64,000 bases of DNA from the NCBI GenBank assembly GCA_963377175.1, contig CAUJNA010000462.1, forward strand, positions 1 to 64,000, given 5' to 3'. Below are positions 42,151 to 51,290 of this stretch, in pieces. The notes under the pieces were generated by a model. That model was not told the origin of the DNA. It saw nothing but the letters and a program-made list of their open reading frames with translations, and did not search any database. Source of the stretch: Effrenium voratum (taxonomy: Eukaryota; Sar; Dinophyceae; Suessiales; Symbiodiniaceae). Position 1 is the first letter of the stretch, and each line of letters starts with the position of its first letter. The translations under genes and the position numbers were made by a program.

Positions 42151-44055
42151 CCAGCATTCCCTCATGCGCCTCCCGCGCAGGTTGAGCTCCCTCGTTTTAG
42201 CGCCACAGATCTCTTGGACTTCGAAGACCGCTTTTTGAATAGCCGAATCAACAACAAGGATGAGAGGCCGTTTCTAGAAAGGGAGGCGGTTGTTCGGAGT
42301 CTTGTGGAGCAAATAGAACAGATCCAAAGGAATGGGACCAACAAGCCGACGGTCTTGGCCTTGTGGAGCCCAAGGGGCACCGGCAAGACATCGCTTGTCC
42401 GACACCTGGCTTTGAAGGTCCCGAACTTCTCAGAAAGCCGAAGATGTGGGCGGCTTTTAGTGGTTGATGCGCGAGAGATTCCAAAGTCAGCGTTGCAGGA
42501 AGCTCCCAGTAGGATTGCTTCTGCAATTGTCGTGTGGCACCTGTCACAGTTGCTGTGCGGGTACAGCATCGAAGTGAGTGGGCTGGTGGTGAGTTTTAGG
42601 GGCATGGACTTCATTGCAGTGCTGGAGGCCCTCAAACGTACATCGGTACGACGTGAAATTGATATGTGCGACAGTTTCGAAGTTTGGCTTGGCTCATTTT
42701 GTCGAAAGAAGCAGGGCGTCTTCGAGCAGTGGCTGTTGGTGACGGCTGCAGCCTTCAACGCAACACCAGACTGCGCTTGCTTGGTGTTCCTCGATCAGGC
42801 AGAGCTGCTTGTGAATCATGAGGTCGAGGGACTGAGCCACCATGGTGGACAGAAATCAGCTTTCACCGAAATATTTGGCGAATTCCCGCAGAAGATGGGC
42901 ATGTTTTCGGCAGGCACGGTGAATATCTTGACCGATAGGCCATCGGAGGAGTACACCTCGCTTAAGGTCCAGGAAGTACCGGCTCTGGCGCCATTGTCGC
43001 TGCAAGCCGCCAGACGGGCCATGGCAGAGTGGGGAGGCATGCAATACAAGAAGAAGGAATTCGACAACATTCACCTCTTCTCGGCTGGGGTACCCCGGCT
43101 TCTGGAGGCGGCTTTCCAGACCTGGGGTGAGTTGGCATCAACTGCTCAGGTTGCACTCAATGCCATGTCGCAGGAGTTCAGAAGCTCGTATGCGGATGCA
43201 GCCCCCTACTTCAATCAGCCAGAAGTGGCTTTGGCGTTGGTTCTTTGCTCGGCGGTTCGATGGCCTGCAGAAGGCCACCAGCTTGTGCCCGGAACCTCAG
43301 TGAGGTGGTCAGACATCTTCAGGGCCGGAGCAGCATTTCCAAACAACAAGTCCGTACTGGTTCCACGGCTGTGGTGGTGTGAGGATACCAATATCAAAGA
43401 CGCCATCCGAAACGATTTGAAAGAGCTGAACATTGACCTGGAGGGGCTCCTGCCAGATTCCTTGCAGTTGCTCAACAGCCCAACAAGGGGTGCCACTGAA
43501 AGGGGGGAGAAGTGGGAAGAGCTGGTTGCAAATTCCCTGGCAGCGCGGTTCCGCCTTCACTGCATAGCAAGAAACCTGATTGCTGAAGTCACCTGGGTCC
43601 CTTTTTTGAAGATCTACCCTACGGAGGATCCACATTTGCGAGCTGTTTTGGAGCCTTTCGAAGTTTGCTGGAGTGATGGTGTGGAACATCCAAGCGGCCA
43701 AGGCAATGAAGCAACTGTCATGAGTGACGTTGGGAAGGCCATCAAGTCCAACCGGAATTTTGCAACGGACCTTTTGATCCCCGTGAGATGCAAGGCAACT
43801 GGTAAGCTCGAGTTCATTGCTGCGCAATGTCGTTATGGACAGAAAAAGGATGCAGACGGCCTGAAGTTGCAGGACAAGGCGAAGAAGGACAACTTTGAGG
43901 AAATGCAAAATGTGTTGCTGCAGATTTGCAGTGAGTCTGAAGGCTGGCAGTCCTTTACAAACAAGACATGGGCCAGACGTCAGGAGGAGAAGAAATACTC
44001 TCTCATGAGTTGCGAGACTATCATTGCGCAGCTGGACGTGCTGAGGCTTTTGTGA
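42124..44055 (+). CDS. CR gene B: NTPase with PD-(D/E)xK nuclease domain
   Basis: One open frame of 643 codons, unbroken. The native start may be upstream through an intron; the first 15 residues look spurious, and coding is clear from about 42,180 (VELPRFSATDLLDFEDRFLN). RPFLEREAVVRSLVEQIE leads to Walker A LWSPRGTGKTSLVRHL (42,362) and Walker B CLVFLDQAELLV (42,777). FSAGVPRLLEA is a sensor-like motif before the helical lid. At the C-terminus GEKWEELVANSLAARF and ATDLLIPVRCKATGKLEFIA then AQCRYGQ form the E, D and (E/Q)-x-K/R-like pattern of a restriction-type nuclease fold. It belongs to the same broad Crinkler/RHS class as CR gene A but to a different family. It lies in E2, downstream of block B. 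Confidence 0.65.
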   Translation: MVCCDCLSFPAFPHAPPAQVELPRFSATDLLDFEDRFLNSRINNKDERPFLEREAVVRSLVEQIEQIQRNGTNKPTVLALWSPRGTGKTSLVRHLALKVPNFSESRRCGRLLVVDAREIPKSALQEAPSRIASAIVVWHLSQLLCGYSIEVSGLVVSFRGMDFIAVLEALKRTSVRREIDMCDSFEVWLGSFCRKKQGVFEQWLLVTAAAFNATPDCACLVFLDQAELLVNHEVEGLSHHGGQKSAFTEIFGEFPQKMGMFSAGTVNILTDRPSEEYTSLKVQEVPALAPLSLQAARRAMAEWGGMQYKKKEFDNIHLFSAGVPRLLEAAFQTWGELASTAQVALNAMSQEFRSSYADAAPYFNQPEVALALVLCSAVRWPAEGHQLVPGTSVRWSDIFRAGAAFPNNKSVLVPRLWWCEDTNIKDAIRNDLKELNIDLEGLLPDSLQLLNSPTRGATERGEKWEELVANSLAARFRLHCIARNLIAEVTWVPFLKIYPTEDPHLRAVLEPFEVCWSDGVEHPSGQGNEATVMSDVGKAIKSNRNFATDLLIPVRCKATGKLEFIAAQCRYGQKKDADGLKLQDKAKKDNFEEMQNVLLQICSESEGWQSFTNKTWARRQEEKKYSLMSCETIIAQLDVLRLL

Positions 44056-44244
44056 GTGTACAAAAATCGCGCTAGCAGGTGGGAGCAGGGCGGACTTCAG
44101 GTCACAAGAGGCTTCACATGTTCCATGGGTGTCAGGCTTGCATCCACAAACTGAATGGCCGTTTTGGGCGGGGTCCAGGGATCGCTCTAAGGTCGAGATT
44201 CGCAAAATCGTGTTTGGGCTAAAACTTCTCTCCACAAGCTAAGG

Positions 44245-44730
44245 CATGTTGCTTCCGTCAAGTCTGCTCAAGAAGGTCAGCGGCCCGATCGCTTCTGGGC
44301 CGCCTGGGCCACAGGCAGTCGACCCGCTGCCTCACCGCAGCCGGTCTGCCCCGCCTCGTCAGTCGGCCCGCCGTGTTGCCGCTGCCCTGGGGCGCCGGCA
44401 GCGCCAGCTTCAGCAGGGTCTCCCGGCCACTCGGTGCTCCGGACGGTCATGGAGTCCACGGCCAGCAGCCCTCGGAAAGCCCCCGCGTCCTCCACGGCCT
44501 TGATGCGCCGGTCCGTGAGGTCCTTGTTTTGCTGGAACTTGTCGGCGTTGTCCTGCAGCAGCCGAAAACTCGGTGGCCGGCTGCTTCTCCACGTCCTCGG
44601 GGCGCCGTATACCGTCTTGTGTGGCCGGGTTGTAGGCCCCCGCGGCACGCTCAAAGTGGTCGCTCCACTGCCCGCTTTTGCAGGACATGCGTGTGGCCAG
44701 GTCCTTCTTCAGCGTCTGGATGCCCCGTTG
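44245..44730 (-). pseudogene. Viral protein remnant with coiled coil
   Basis: Minus-strand frames give MSCKSGQWSDHFERAAGAYN and, after a shift, FRLLQDNADKFQQNKDLTDR then RRIKAVEDAGAFRGLL. The second piece should form a coiled coil. It follows the fibre fragment directly and could be its C-terminal region or a separate small protein. No family recognised. Confidence 0.4.
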
Positions 44731-44739
44731 CCGTGTCCT

Positions 44740-45820
44740 GGTCGGCAGCCGAGCGGTACGCCACCAGCGCCAAGGTGATCTGGTTGGTCGTGAAAACGTC
44801 CTTCCGGGCCCGTCCGGTAGGCCAGCAGCGCGCCCGAGATGGCAGCCTGCGTCTGTGTGTCCTGCGCGCTTGCCGTCCGGTAGTCGGCCAACAGGGCGTC
44901 CACCTGCGCCGAGGTGTAGTAGGCCAGCAGCGCAGCCGAGATGGTGCTGGTCGTCTCGGCGTCCTGCGCCGTCCCCGTTCGGTAGTCGACCAACAGCGCG
45001 TCCACTTGCGCCGAGGTGTAGTAGGCCAGCAGCGCAGCTGCGCGGGCCGCGTCCGCTGCTGCGACGGAGTAGCAGTCGGCCGTGATGCTCAGCGTGTCGT
45101 CGCCGTTGGCCAGCGCAGCAGAGAGAGGAGGTTCGAGATGCAGGTTGCGAACGACGTTGCTTCCGCGAACGAGCTCCCAAGTCGTGAGCCCCGCCCAGGC
45201 CAGCGCGTTAACAACTCCGCCTCCGGAAAGCTGCAGGGCGGCGAGGTCCGCGAGGATTGCGTCGAGGGCGCTCTGGAGCGCTGGCTGAGAGCGCGGCGTT
45301 CGTGGCGTACGAGGCCAGCAGCGTCGCGTCGGCCTTGGCGCCCTGGAGCGCTGAGATGCTGGCGTCCCGGCTAGCAAGCTGCGCTGCGACGAAGGCCTCG
45401 GTGGCGAGACCCAGCACACCATTTGCTATCTTGGTGTGTCTACCTCCAGTGGTGTGTCCACCGTGGAAAGCGGGGCGGCCAGCGCGCTTGCGTCCGCCTT
45501 GCCGGCGTCCAGGAGGGCTGCTGTGATCTTCGAGTCCACCTCCGAGGAAGTGTCGACGGCCGACTGCAGGGCGTACGCAGTCAGGGCGCTGGCGCCTTGG
45601 AGGCCTGCAGGCCCGAGATGCGGCTGGCGAGCTCGGAGGCCAGCGCTGCGGCGGACACGACGCCCAGGAGAGCGTTGGCCACCTTGGTGTCGACCTCCAG
45701 CGGCGTGATCCTTGCTGCGATGTCGAGGGAGTGCTGGTCCACCACCGTCTTGAGACCGTAGTTGGCTGCCGCCGTGGCCAGCGTGGCGTTGTTGGCCGAG
45801 GCGATGGAGCCGTTCAGAAT
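44740..45820 (-). pseudogene. Fibre gene fragment in E2
   Basis: It starts inside the protein (NGSIASANNATLATAAANYG, next to the right terminal repeat) and keeps order with the PLV-B fibre gene: DIAARITPLEVDTKVANALL, the LLAYYTSAQVDALLADYRTA repeats and the globular module start. Frame changes are frequent. Identity to the PLV-B gene is high but clearly lower than that between the E1 and E2 ends. This indicates that the E1/E2 lineage once had its own fibre gene near the right end, now lost from E1. Confidence 0.7.
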
Positions 45821-46265
45821 GCGTTGGCCTATCTGCGAGCGCTGCCCTACCCAGCACTCCAAATGCAATCCTGTTGCCGGCGCAGGATCGTAACCCAAGG
45901 CTCACAGCAAATGAGGCCAAGAGAATTCCAACCCAACCAACCTTCTGCTCTAAGTCACCGTTGCGCTTATAAAGCACTTATCAGGCTTTGCGAGCCACAA
46001 AGCTCCGCAACAGAAACGCACTTGCAGGGCCAGAAACAGCTCTTTAAGCCCAGGCAACTTAAACTTCCGAGACGTACAGAATGCGACTAGGACCCGTTTT
46101 GCCTGCATATCGAAGCAAGCTGAAGACCCTTGCAGAAGTGCAAGCAGAAGGCCTGTGGCCGCACCACGCAAAACCACCAAATTTTTGCAGAATCCACATT
46201 TGCTGAATGACAACCTCTGAGGATGCGCTGTGAGCGGTTTTAGATTTCACAAATAACAGAGAGAG
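45820..46265 (-). repeat. E2 right terminal inverted repeat
   Basis: Complement of the first 446 bases of the element family, more diverged than the left copy. The palindrome here (45866-45890) has one mismatch. Confidence 0.85.
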
Positions 46266-46930
46266 CCTTGGGGCTTCGCCGACGGCCATAAGCTGGCGCC
46301 TTGCCTCCCGCAGGCCCTCGCACCAGAACAGGCCCGCTGCACAAAGCGCCTCCACCGGCAGGGTCTGCCTCGCCTCGCCCCTGCCTGCCTCTCCAGCACC
46401 CGCTTCACGGCCCTGTACATGTAGCAGTCCCGTCAAAGGCCAAGAAGCACACGGGCGGTGCTCCTTCAGCGCCGGGTCGTAGCTGTCCACAAGGTCGCCC
46501 TGCGAGCTTAGCACGCCGGCGCGTTGCGCCAACGCAGAACTCTTGCACCTCCTCGGCGGAGATGCCGAGGCGCCTCCAGTCGTGGCGCAGCAGGCGTCAA
46601 AGTCGGCCCACACCTTCTCCACGCTCAGCTGCAGCAGCTTGGCCAGCTGCCGGGGCACGCAGAGCGGCTTGTCCTCGAAGGCGCTCTGCAGCACGTCCTC
46701 CTCGCAGGGCAGCTGGAAGCTCGCTCCTCAGGCCCCTTATGCGCTGGCGCAGGAGCGTCTCCACCTTCTGGAGTTCCTGTACTGCGTGCTCTGGGTGCTG
46801 ACCACCCAGTACCCCTCAGGGTCAAGGAAGTAGTCTCGTCGAGAGGCAGGATGGGGCCGCCCGGGTCTCCCAGCGAGGCCTCCACCTGCTGCCTGACCCG
46901 CTGCGCCCCTGCTCCTCCGTGAGGTGTGCC
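46266..46930 (-). pseudogene. PLV-C replicase, N-terminal part
   Basis: Frames on the minus strand give YFLDPEGYWVVSTQSTQYRN, LQSAFEDKPLCVPRQLAKLL and LREARRQLM, aligned with YLYDPEGEWVVSSETTQYRN, LERAFEDSGDNACVPRQLAQ and LRETRRQLL of the E1 replicase. It stops at the E2 target site as VGEAP. The E1 protein continues NPQVTL at this point, and the PLV-C counterpart (VAIS) resumes across E2 at 33,910. The 5' end is cut by the X right arm at 46931. Confidence 0.8.
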
Positions 46931-47450
46931 GGGAGTAGTAAGGAATGTCTGCTTATAGTAACCTAATTATTTGGGATTTTTGGTCCCAAAACGCTCCAAA
47001 ACTGCATAATTTCCAACCCGCTGAACTTGTCACCAGCGAAGTCACCGCTTCGTCACCGCTCCGTTTTTGGAGCAAAAAGCGCTGAAAACGGCGAACTCCG
47101 AAAAGTGCGTTTTTCGTGTCCGGCGTCAAATTTGCTGCCTGGGCCTCCAAATTCGCTCGTTTTCCGCCGAAAACCGGCTCCAGGTGTTCGCCGTGCTCCG
47201 AAATCCGTTTTCTAGCCCGAAAAGCCTGCGAATTCCAGCCCGCTGATCTTGTCACCGCCAATGTCACCGGTCTCTAACACGTCAGCCTGCCGAGGCACAC
47301 CACTGATTTCGCCGGGTCTGACACGGCAGCCCGCCGAGGTGCTCCCACATAACACGTCAGCCTGCCGAGGTTCTCCCGCGTAACACGTCAGCCTGCTGAA
47401 CTAGTCACCGCCCATGTCACCGGTCTCTAACACGTCAGCCCGCCGAGGTA

Positions 47451-47515
47451 CCGGGGAGGAATCGAACCTCCGAAACGTCGCTCCGGAGACCAACGCCTAA
47501 GCCATGTCACCATAG
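47451..47515 (-). tRNA. tRNA-like sequence, second copy
   Basis: Complement of 32018-32083 with no difference in the T-arm or A-box-like region. Same poor acceptor pairing, so a SINE head or pseudogene is more likely than a working tRNA. Confidence 0.45.
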
Positions 47516-47772
47516 GCTCTCGTTACCATCCCAAAACGGCGCTTTTTGGCCCAAGAACGGTCTCACCGCGATGTCACCGCTTCGTCACCGCTCTCTTTGG
47601 GGCCGAAAAGTGCGCAAAAGGCTTGGAAAAGCGAAACCAGCTCCGCGGCTTCGGTGTGGAGTTTGGAACCAACACTCTAGAGTCTGCAACCTCGAAACTC
47701 CAAAGTTCAAGGTTTGGAACCTCGAAACTCCAGACTTTGGAACCTTGGAACTCTGGAGTTCAGGGTTTGGAA

Positions 47773-47814
47773 AACCTGGTTGATCCTGCCAGTAGTCATA
47801 TGCTTGTCTCAAAG
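47773..47814 (+). rRNA. First 42 bases of 18S rRNA
   Basis: AACCTGGTTGATCCTGCCAG to CTCAAAG equals the 5' terminus of eukaryotic small-subunit rRNA. It then switches to CCGTTCCTAAAAAGGTCTCG, which is not rRNA. It is a fragment within the X repeat and not a ribosomal gene. Confidence 0.9.
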
Positions 47815-47929
47815 CCGTTCCTAAAAAGGTCTCGGGCTCGATTCCTCCCGGGTCCGCCCCTGATCACCCTAAGAGCCAAAATTCTCTCCACCGAAGTCGG
47901 AAATCCGACCTCGCTCCACACGGATTGGG

Positions 47930-48078
47930 GCCTGGTGCGGGCCTGGTGCGGGCCTGGTGCGGGCCTGGTGCGGGCCTGGTGCGGGCCTGGCAATCCTGGG
48001 TTGGGCACAGGATTGCAGCTTCAATCCTGTTGTGGGCGCAGGATTGCTTCACTCAATCCTGTCCCCACAGCAGGATTG
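47930..48078. repeat. GGGCCTGGTGC tandem repeat followed by three CAATCCTG/CAGGATTG hairpins
   Basis: Five or six copies of an 11-base unit (47930-47990) precede three head-to-tail palindromes at 47991-48015, 48022-48046 and 48054-48078, each an 8-bp stem with an 8-9 base loop. The same stem occurs once in every E1/E2 terminal repeat. The last two overlap the 3' end of the adenine methyltransferase remnant. Confidence 0.85.
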
Positions 48079-48807
48079 CCCCGGTGCACTACCAGCAGCT
48101 CGGGCTTGGAGCCGTTCTTGCCAGAGCACAGCCTTGTGATGGAGCCGGCCCTGCTGTAGAGCTCCCAGGCTTCAGGCACGTCGTTGATGCTCAGAACAAA
48201 GGGCAGGCCGCTTGCGAAGAGAGCGTCTCGGAGCTCCGAGTGGAAGGCCAGGTCATGCCCCCGCCTCCTCGTGCCATAGGAAGATGTAGGGAGGATCGGC
48301 ATATATGGCCTGTCGGGGCGCCTGGCGGGGCAGAGCGCGCAGATAGCCCAGTGCGTCCTGGCATTGCACGGTCACGTTGCGCGGTGGCCGCTGCATACAC
48401 CGCACGCTGCTCAGCCCCAGCGGCCGCTGCTGTGTGAAGGAGCCCCACTTTCCCGAGAAGCTGTTGCGCAGCAGGACGTACGAGCAGGCGGCCCGGCGCC
48501 CGGCGCGGCCTCTCTGAGCGCCCGGCAGGAGGCGACTGAAGTAGAAGCGCCTGTCTATCTTGCGCCCCGCCAGGCGCAGCAAAGAGCGCAGGAAGACCGG
48601 GTCTCGCCTTAAGTAGCAGCGGTGCAGGTTTGCGACGGGCTCAAAGGCGTCGACACCACGCACCACCAGGGCCGGACGGCGGGCGGCGAGGTAGTACTCC
48701 AGCTTTCCAGAGCCGAAGAAGGGAGAGTGAAGCACAGCGACGTCCCCCAGCAGCAGGTCCACGTGTGGAGCCAGCCAGGATTTGCTTCCCATGTACTTCA
48801 GTTGCAT
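48021..48807 (-). pseudogene. N6-adenine DNA methyltransferase (D12/Dam class), one frameshift
   Basis: ATG 48807 opens MQLKYMGSKSWLAPHVDLLL, the standard start of D12-class enzymes. FFGSGKLEYYLAA is the cofactor-binding motif and IYADPPYIF contains the catalytic DPPY. Near 48255 the frame shifts and continues AFHSELRDALFASGLPFVLS, then INDVPEAWELY and PELLVVHRGNP. Full length would be about 245 codons, normal for the class. It methylates adenine in short DNA motifs. Its start is 28 bases after the stop of the nuclease gene on the same strand, which suggests co-transcription. The downstream end runs into hairpin repeats. Confidence 0.8.
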
Positions 48808-48834
48808 GCCAGCCTTTTAGTCTCTGGGGGACTA

Positions 48835-49585
48835 TCATGCGCAGCGGGACACGGCGCGCACGGGCTCGGACCAGTTCTCCGCCACGCAGGGCAGCGCGCT
48901 GTTCTCCGCGGCCCGGTCGTAGAAGAGAAAGAGGCGGGTGAAAGGCGCCTCCGGCTCGCGCGCCAACAGCTCTCCCAGCAGGCGGATCAGCTGTGCGCGG
49001 CGCTCCTTCTTGGTGGTCCGCCGCGTCACGCCGGCGATCTTGAAGGCGTCCGGGTTGTAGCGCAGCACCAGCAGCTTGTGGCCGCTGCCAAGCGCCACGC
49101 TGGCGGCCATGTCGAAGTCCCTGCGCACGTCGCAGCTGGGGTCGTAGGCTTTGTGCTGCTCCTCGTCAACCTCCAGCAGGACGTAGCCCCACGGAGTCGG
49201 CAGGGCAAAGTCCGCGAAGGCGTGGGCCGTCTCCGACTCCAACCCGCAGCCGCGGAAGGGCAGGTAGTGCTGGTACTCAAAGGCGATCTGCGCGTCGCGG
49301 AGTGCTTGGTGCACCTCAAGCTCCTTACTCTTGGTCACTGCGCGCGGGTTGTCGCCGTGCATCGTTTGCATGTGTCGCAGCAAGCTCCGCGCTCCGGCGA
49401 AGGGGAGATCTTGCCGAGGACAGCCCTCAATTTTACACACAAAATTGGTGCAGTCGCGACAGTGCGCCCGCCTCCGTCCATGCCCGCAGAAGGATGACCC
49501 GAGGCAGTCGCGGCACTGGTACCGCAGCCGCGCATGCTCGCAGACCGACGAGCCGCCGCAATCGCGACACTGCTGCCGCAGCCGA
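48835..49585 (-). CDS. Zinc-repeat protein with PD-(D/E)xK-type nuclease domain, cut by gap
   Basis: The visible part begins, at the gap, with three repeats of the type CRDCGGSSVCEHARLRYQ, a short Cys/His motif common in algal, oomycete and giant-virus proteins and probably zinc-binding. IEGCPRQDLPF and a C2H2-like RHMQTMHGD segment follow. From about 49,240 a nuclease-like domain reads HAFADFALPTPWGYVLLEVD then EEQHKAYDPSC, with D and E-x-D-E-x-Q-H as expected for a Vsr/very-short-patch or related fold. It ends FLFYDRAAENSALPCVAENW. The N-terminus lies in the 100-N gap. Directly upstream of the adenine methyltransferase on the same strand. DNA recognition by the zinc repeats is inference. 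Confidence 0.6.
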
Positions 49586-49685
49586 NNNNNNNNNNNNNNN
49601 NNNNNNNNNNNNNNNNNNNNNNNNNNNNNNNNNNNNNNNNNNNNNNNNNNNNNNNNNNNNNNNNNNNNNNNNNNNNNNNNNNNNN
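49586..49685. other. Assembly gap of 100 N
   Basis: All bases are N, a conventional scaffold gap length. Order and distance of the sequence to the right are therefore uncertain, and the viral and host-like parts may not be adjacent in the genome. Confidence 0.98.
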
Positions 49686-49770
49686 ACACCACAAACCAGC
49701 CTTGCGGTGGCAGAAAGTGCTCCAAAAAATACTCCCATTTTTTTTCGGCTGACCACACCTGCAAACCTTG
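49686..49770. repeat. 80-bp palindromic repeat, copy 1
   Basis: ACAAACCAGCCTTGCGGTGG followed by CAGAAAGTGCTCCAAAAAAT and ACTCCCATTTTTTTT. Further copies lie at 51206-51290 and 51511-51612, where AATACTCCC and GGGAGTATT make a hairpin. Confidence 0.8.
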
Positions 49771-51085
49771 CTTTCCTTTGCTTTGCCTTGCTTTGCCCGT
49801 GCTTTAGCTTGCTTTGCCTTGCTGTCCCTTGCTTTCCCTTGTTTTCGCTTGCTTTCCCTTGCTGTCCCTTGCTTTGCCCGTGCTTTTGCTTGCTTTGCCT
49901 TGCTGCCCCTTGCTTTACCTTGTTTTCCGTTGCTTCCCTTGCCTTGCTGTCCCTTGCTTTCCCTTGTTTTCCCTTGTGTTCCCTTGCTGTCCCTTGCTTT
50001 CCTTTGCTTTGCCTTTCTGTGCCCGTGCTTTTGCTTGCTTTGCCTTGCTGTCTTGCTGTCTCTTGCTTTCCCTTGCTTTCCCTTGCTTTCCCTTGCTTTG
50101 CCCGTGCTTTTGCTTGCTTTGCCTTGCTCTCCCTTCCTTTCCCTTGTGTTCCTTTGCTTTGCGTTGCTTTGCCCATGCTTTTGCTTTCTTTGCCCTGCTA
50201 TCCCTTGCTTTCACTTGCTTTCCCTTTCACATACTTTCCCTTGCTTTCCCTTGCCTTCCTTTCTTTTGCCTTGCTTTGCCCGTGCTTTTTCTTGCTTTGC
50301 CTTGCTCTCGCTTGTTTTCCCTTGCTTTCCCTTGCCTTCACTGGCTGTCCCTTGCTTTCGTTTGCTTGTCCCTGCTTTCCCTTTCCCTTTGTTTCCCTTG
50401 CTTTGCCCGTGCTTTTGCTTGCTTTGCCTTGCTCTCCCTTGTTTTCCCTTGCTTTCCCTTGCTGTCCCTTGCTTTCCTTTGCTTGTCTTTGCTTTCCCTT
50501 GTTTTTCCTTTCCCTTGCTGTCCCTTGTGTTCCTTTGCTTTGCCTTGCTTTGCCCGTGCTTTTGCTTGCTTTGCCTTGCTCTCCTTTGTTTTCCATTGCT
50601 TTTGCTTGCCTTCCCATGCTTCCCTTTGATTGTCCTTGCTTTCCCTTTCCCTTGCTTTCCCTTGCTGTCCCTTTCTTTCTCTTGGTTTCCCTTGCTTTCC
50701 CTTGCTGTCCCTTGCGGTCCTTTGCTTTCCTTTGCTTGTCCTTGCTTTCCTTTGCGTTGCCTTGCTTTCCATTGCTTTCCCTTTCCCTTGCGTTCCCCTG
50801 ATTTCCCTTGCAGTCCCTTGCTTGCTGTCCCTTGCTTTCCTTTGCTTTGCCTTGCTTTGCCTGTGCTTTCGCTTGCTTTGCCTTGCTGTCCCTTGCTTTC
50901 CCTTGTGTTTCCCTTGCGTTCCCTTGTTTTTTTGTTGCTGTCCCTTGCTTTCCCTTGCTTTGCCTTGCTTTGACTTGTTTTGCCCGTGCTGTTGCTTGCT
51001 TTCCTTTGCTCCCTACTTTCGCTTCCTTTGCCCTTGCTTTCCCTTGGTTTGCCTTGCTTTGCCTTGCTGTCCCTTGCTGTCCCTT
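49765..51085. repeat. 1.3-kb satellite of CCCTTGCTTT units
   Basis: The 10-11 base unit CCCTTGCTTTC, with variants CCTTGCTGTC and GCCCGTGCTTTTGCTTGCTT, covers the whole stretch. A higher-order period near 130 bases is suggested by the recurring TTTGCCCGTGCTTTTGCTTG. All three plus-strand frames and some minus frames stay open over hundreds of codons (Phe/Leu/Cys/Pro-rich or Lys/Gln/Gly-rich); these are artefacts. Confidence 0.95.
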
Positions 51086-51205
51086 GCCAGCTTGACCCAA
51101 GTCAGAGCAAACCAACAACTGCACAACCCTCCTGCACTGAATCACATACAAGCAACAACCCAAACCAGCGCCCGTACTTATACACCCCGTGTCGTCTCCC
51201 TGGGA

Positions 51206-51290
51206 CCTGCAAACCAGCCTTGCGGTGGCAAAAAGTGCTCCAAAAAATACTCCCAAAAAATGGGAGTATTTTGCCTGCGACATCCCCAGC
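51206..51290. repeat. 80-bp palindromic repeat, copy 2
   Basis: Same sequence as copy 1 with an AATACTCCC-AAAAAAT-GGGAGTATT hairpin. Confidence 0.8.

Larger units (their letters stand above)
33921..46265 (+). mobile_element. E2: second, reduced copy of the E1-type element, 12.3 kb
   Basis: It begins CTCTCTCTGTTATTTG at 33921 and ends with the complement at 46265. CCTTGGG directly precedes and follows it (33914-33920 and 46266-46272). It sits inside the PLV-C replicase gene. It retains an ATPase fragment, an SSB-like fragment, block B, CR gene B with an upstream SAM domain and a fibre fragment; all capsid and replication genes are missing. Either it is a deletion derivative or the left and right parts come from recombination between copies. 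Confidence 0.9.
46931..47875 (-). repeat. X right inverted arm, 945 bp
   Basis: Complementary to X left, starting GGGAGTAGTAAGGA and ending CACCCTAAGAG. It has extra GGCAGGCTGACGTGTTA repeats and a further 190-base piece with repeated CTCGAAACTCCA words near 47680-47760. Confidence 0.8.

Noticed and set aside
47773..47814. A ribosomal RNA gene
   Set aside because: Only the first 42 bases of 18S are present before the sequence changes to unrelated repeat.
49768..50973. Open frames of up to 490 codons in several phases
   Set aside because: They are by-products of the CCCTTGCTTT satellite; all phases are open and translations are low-complexity.
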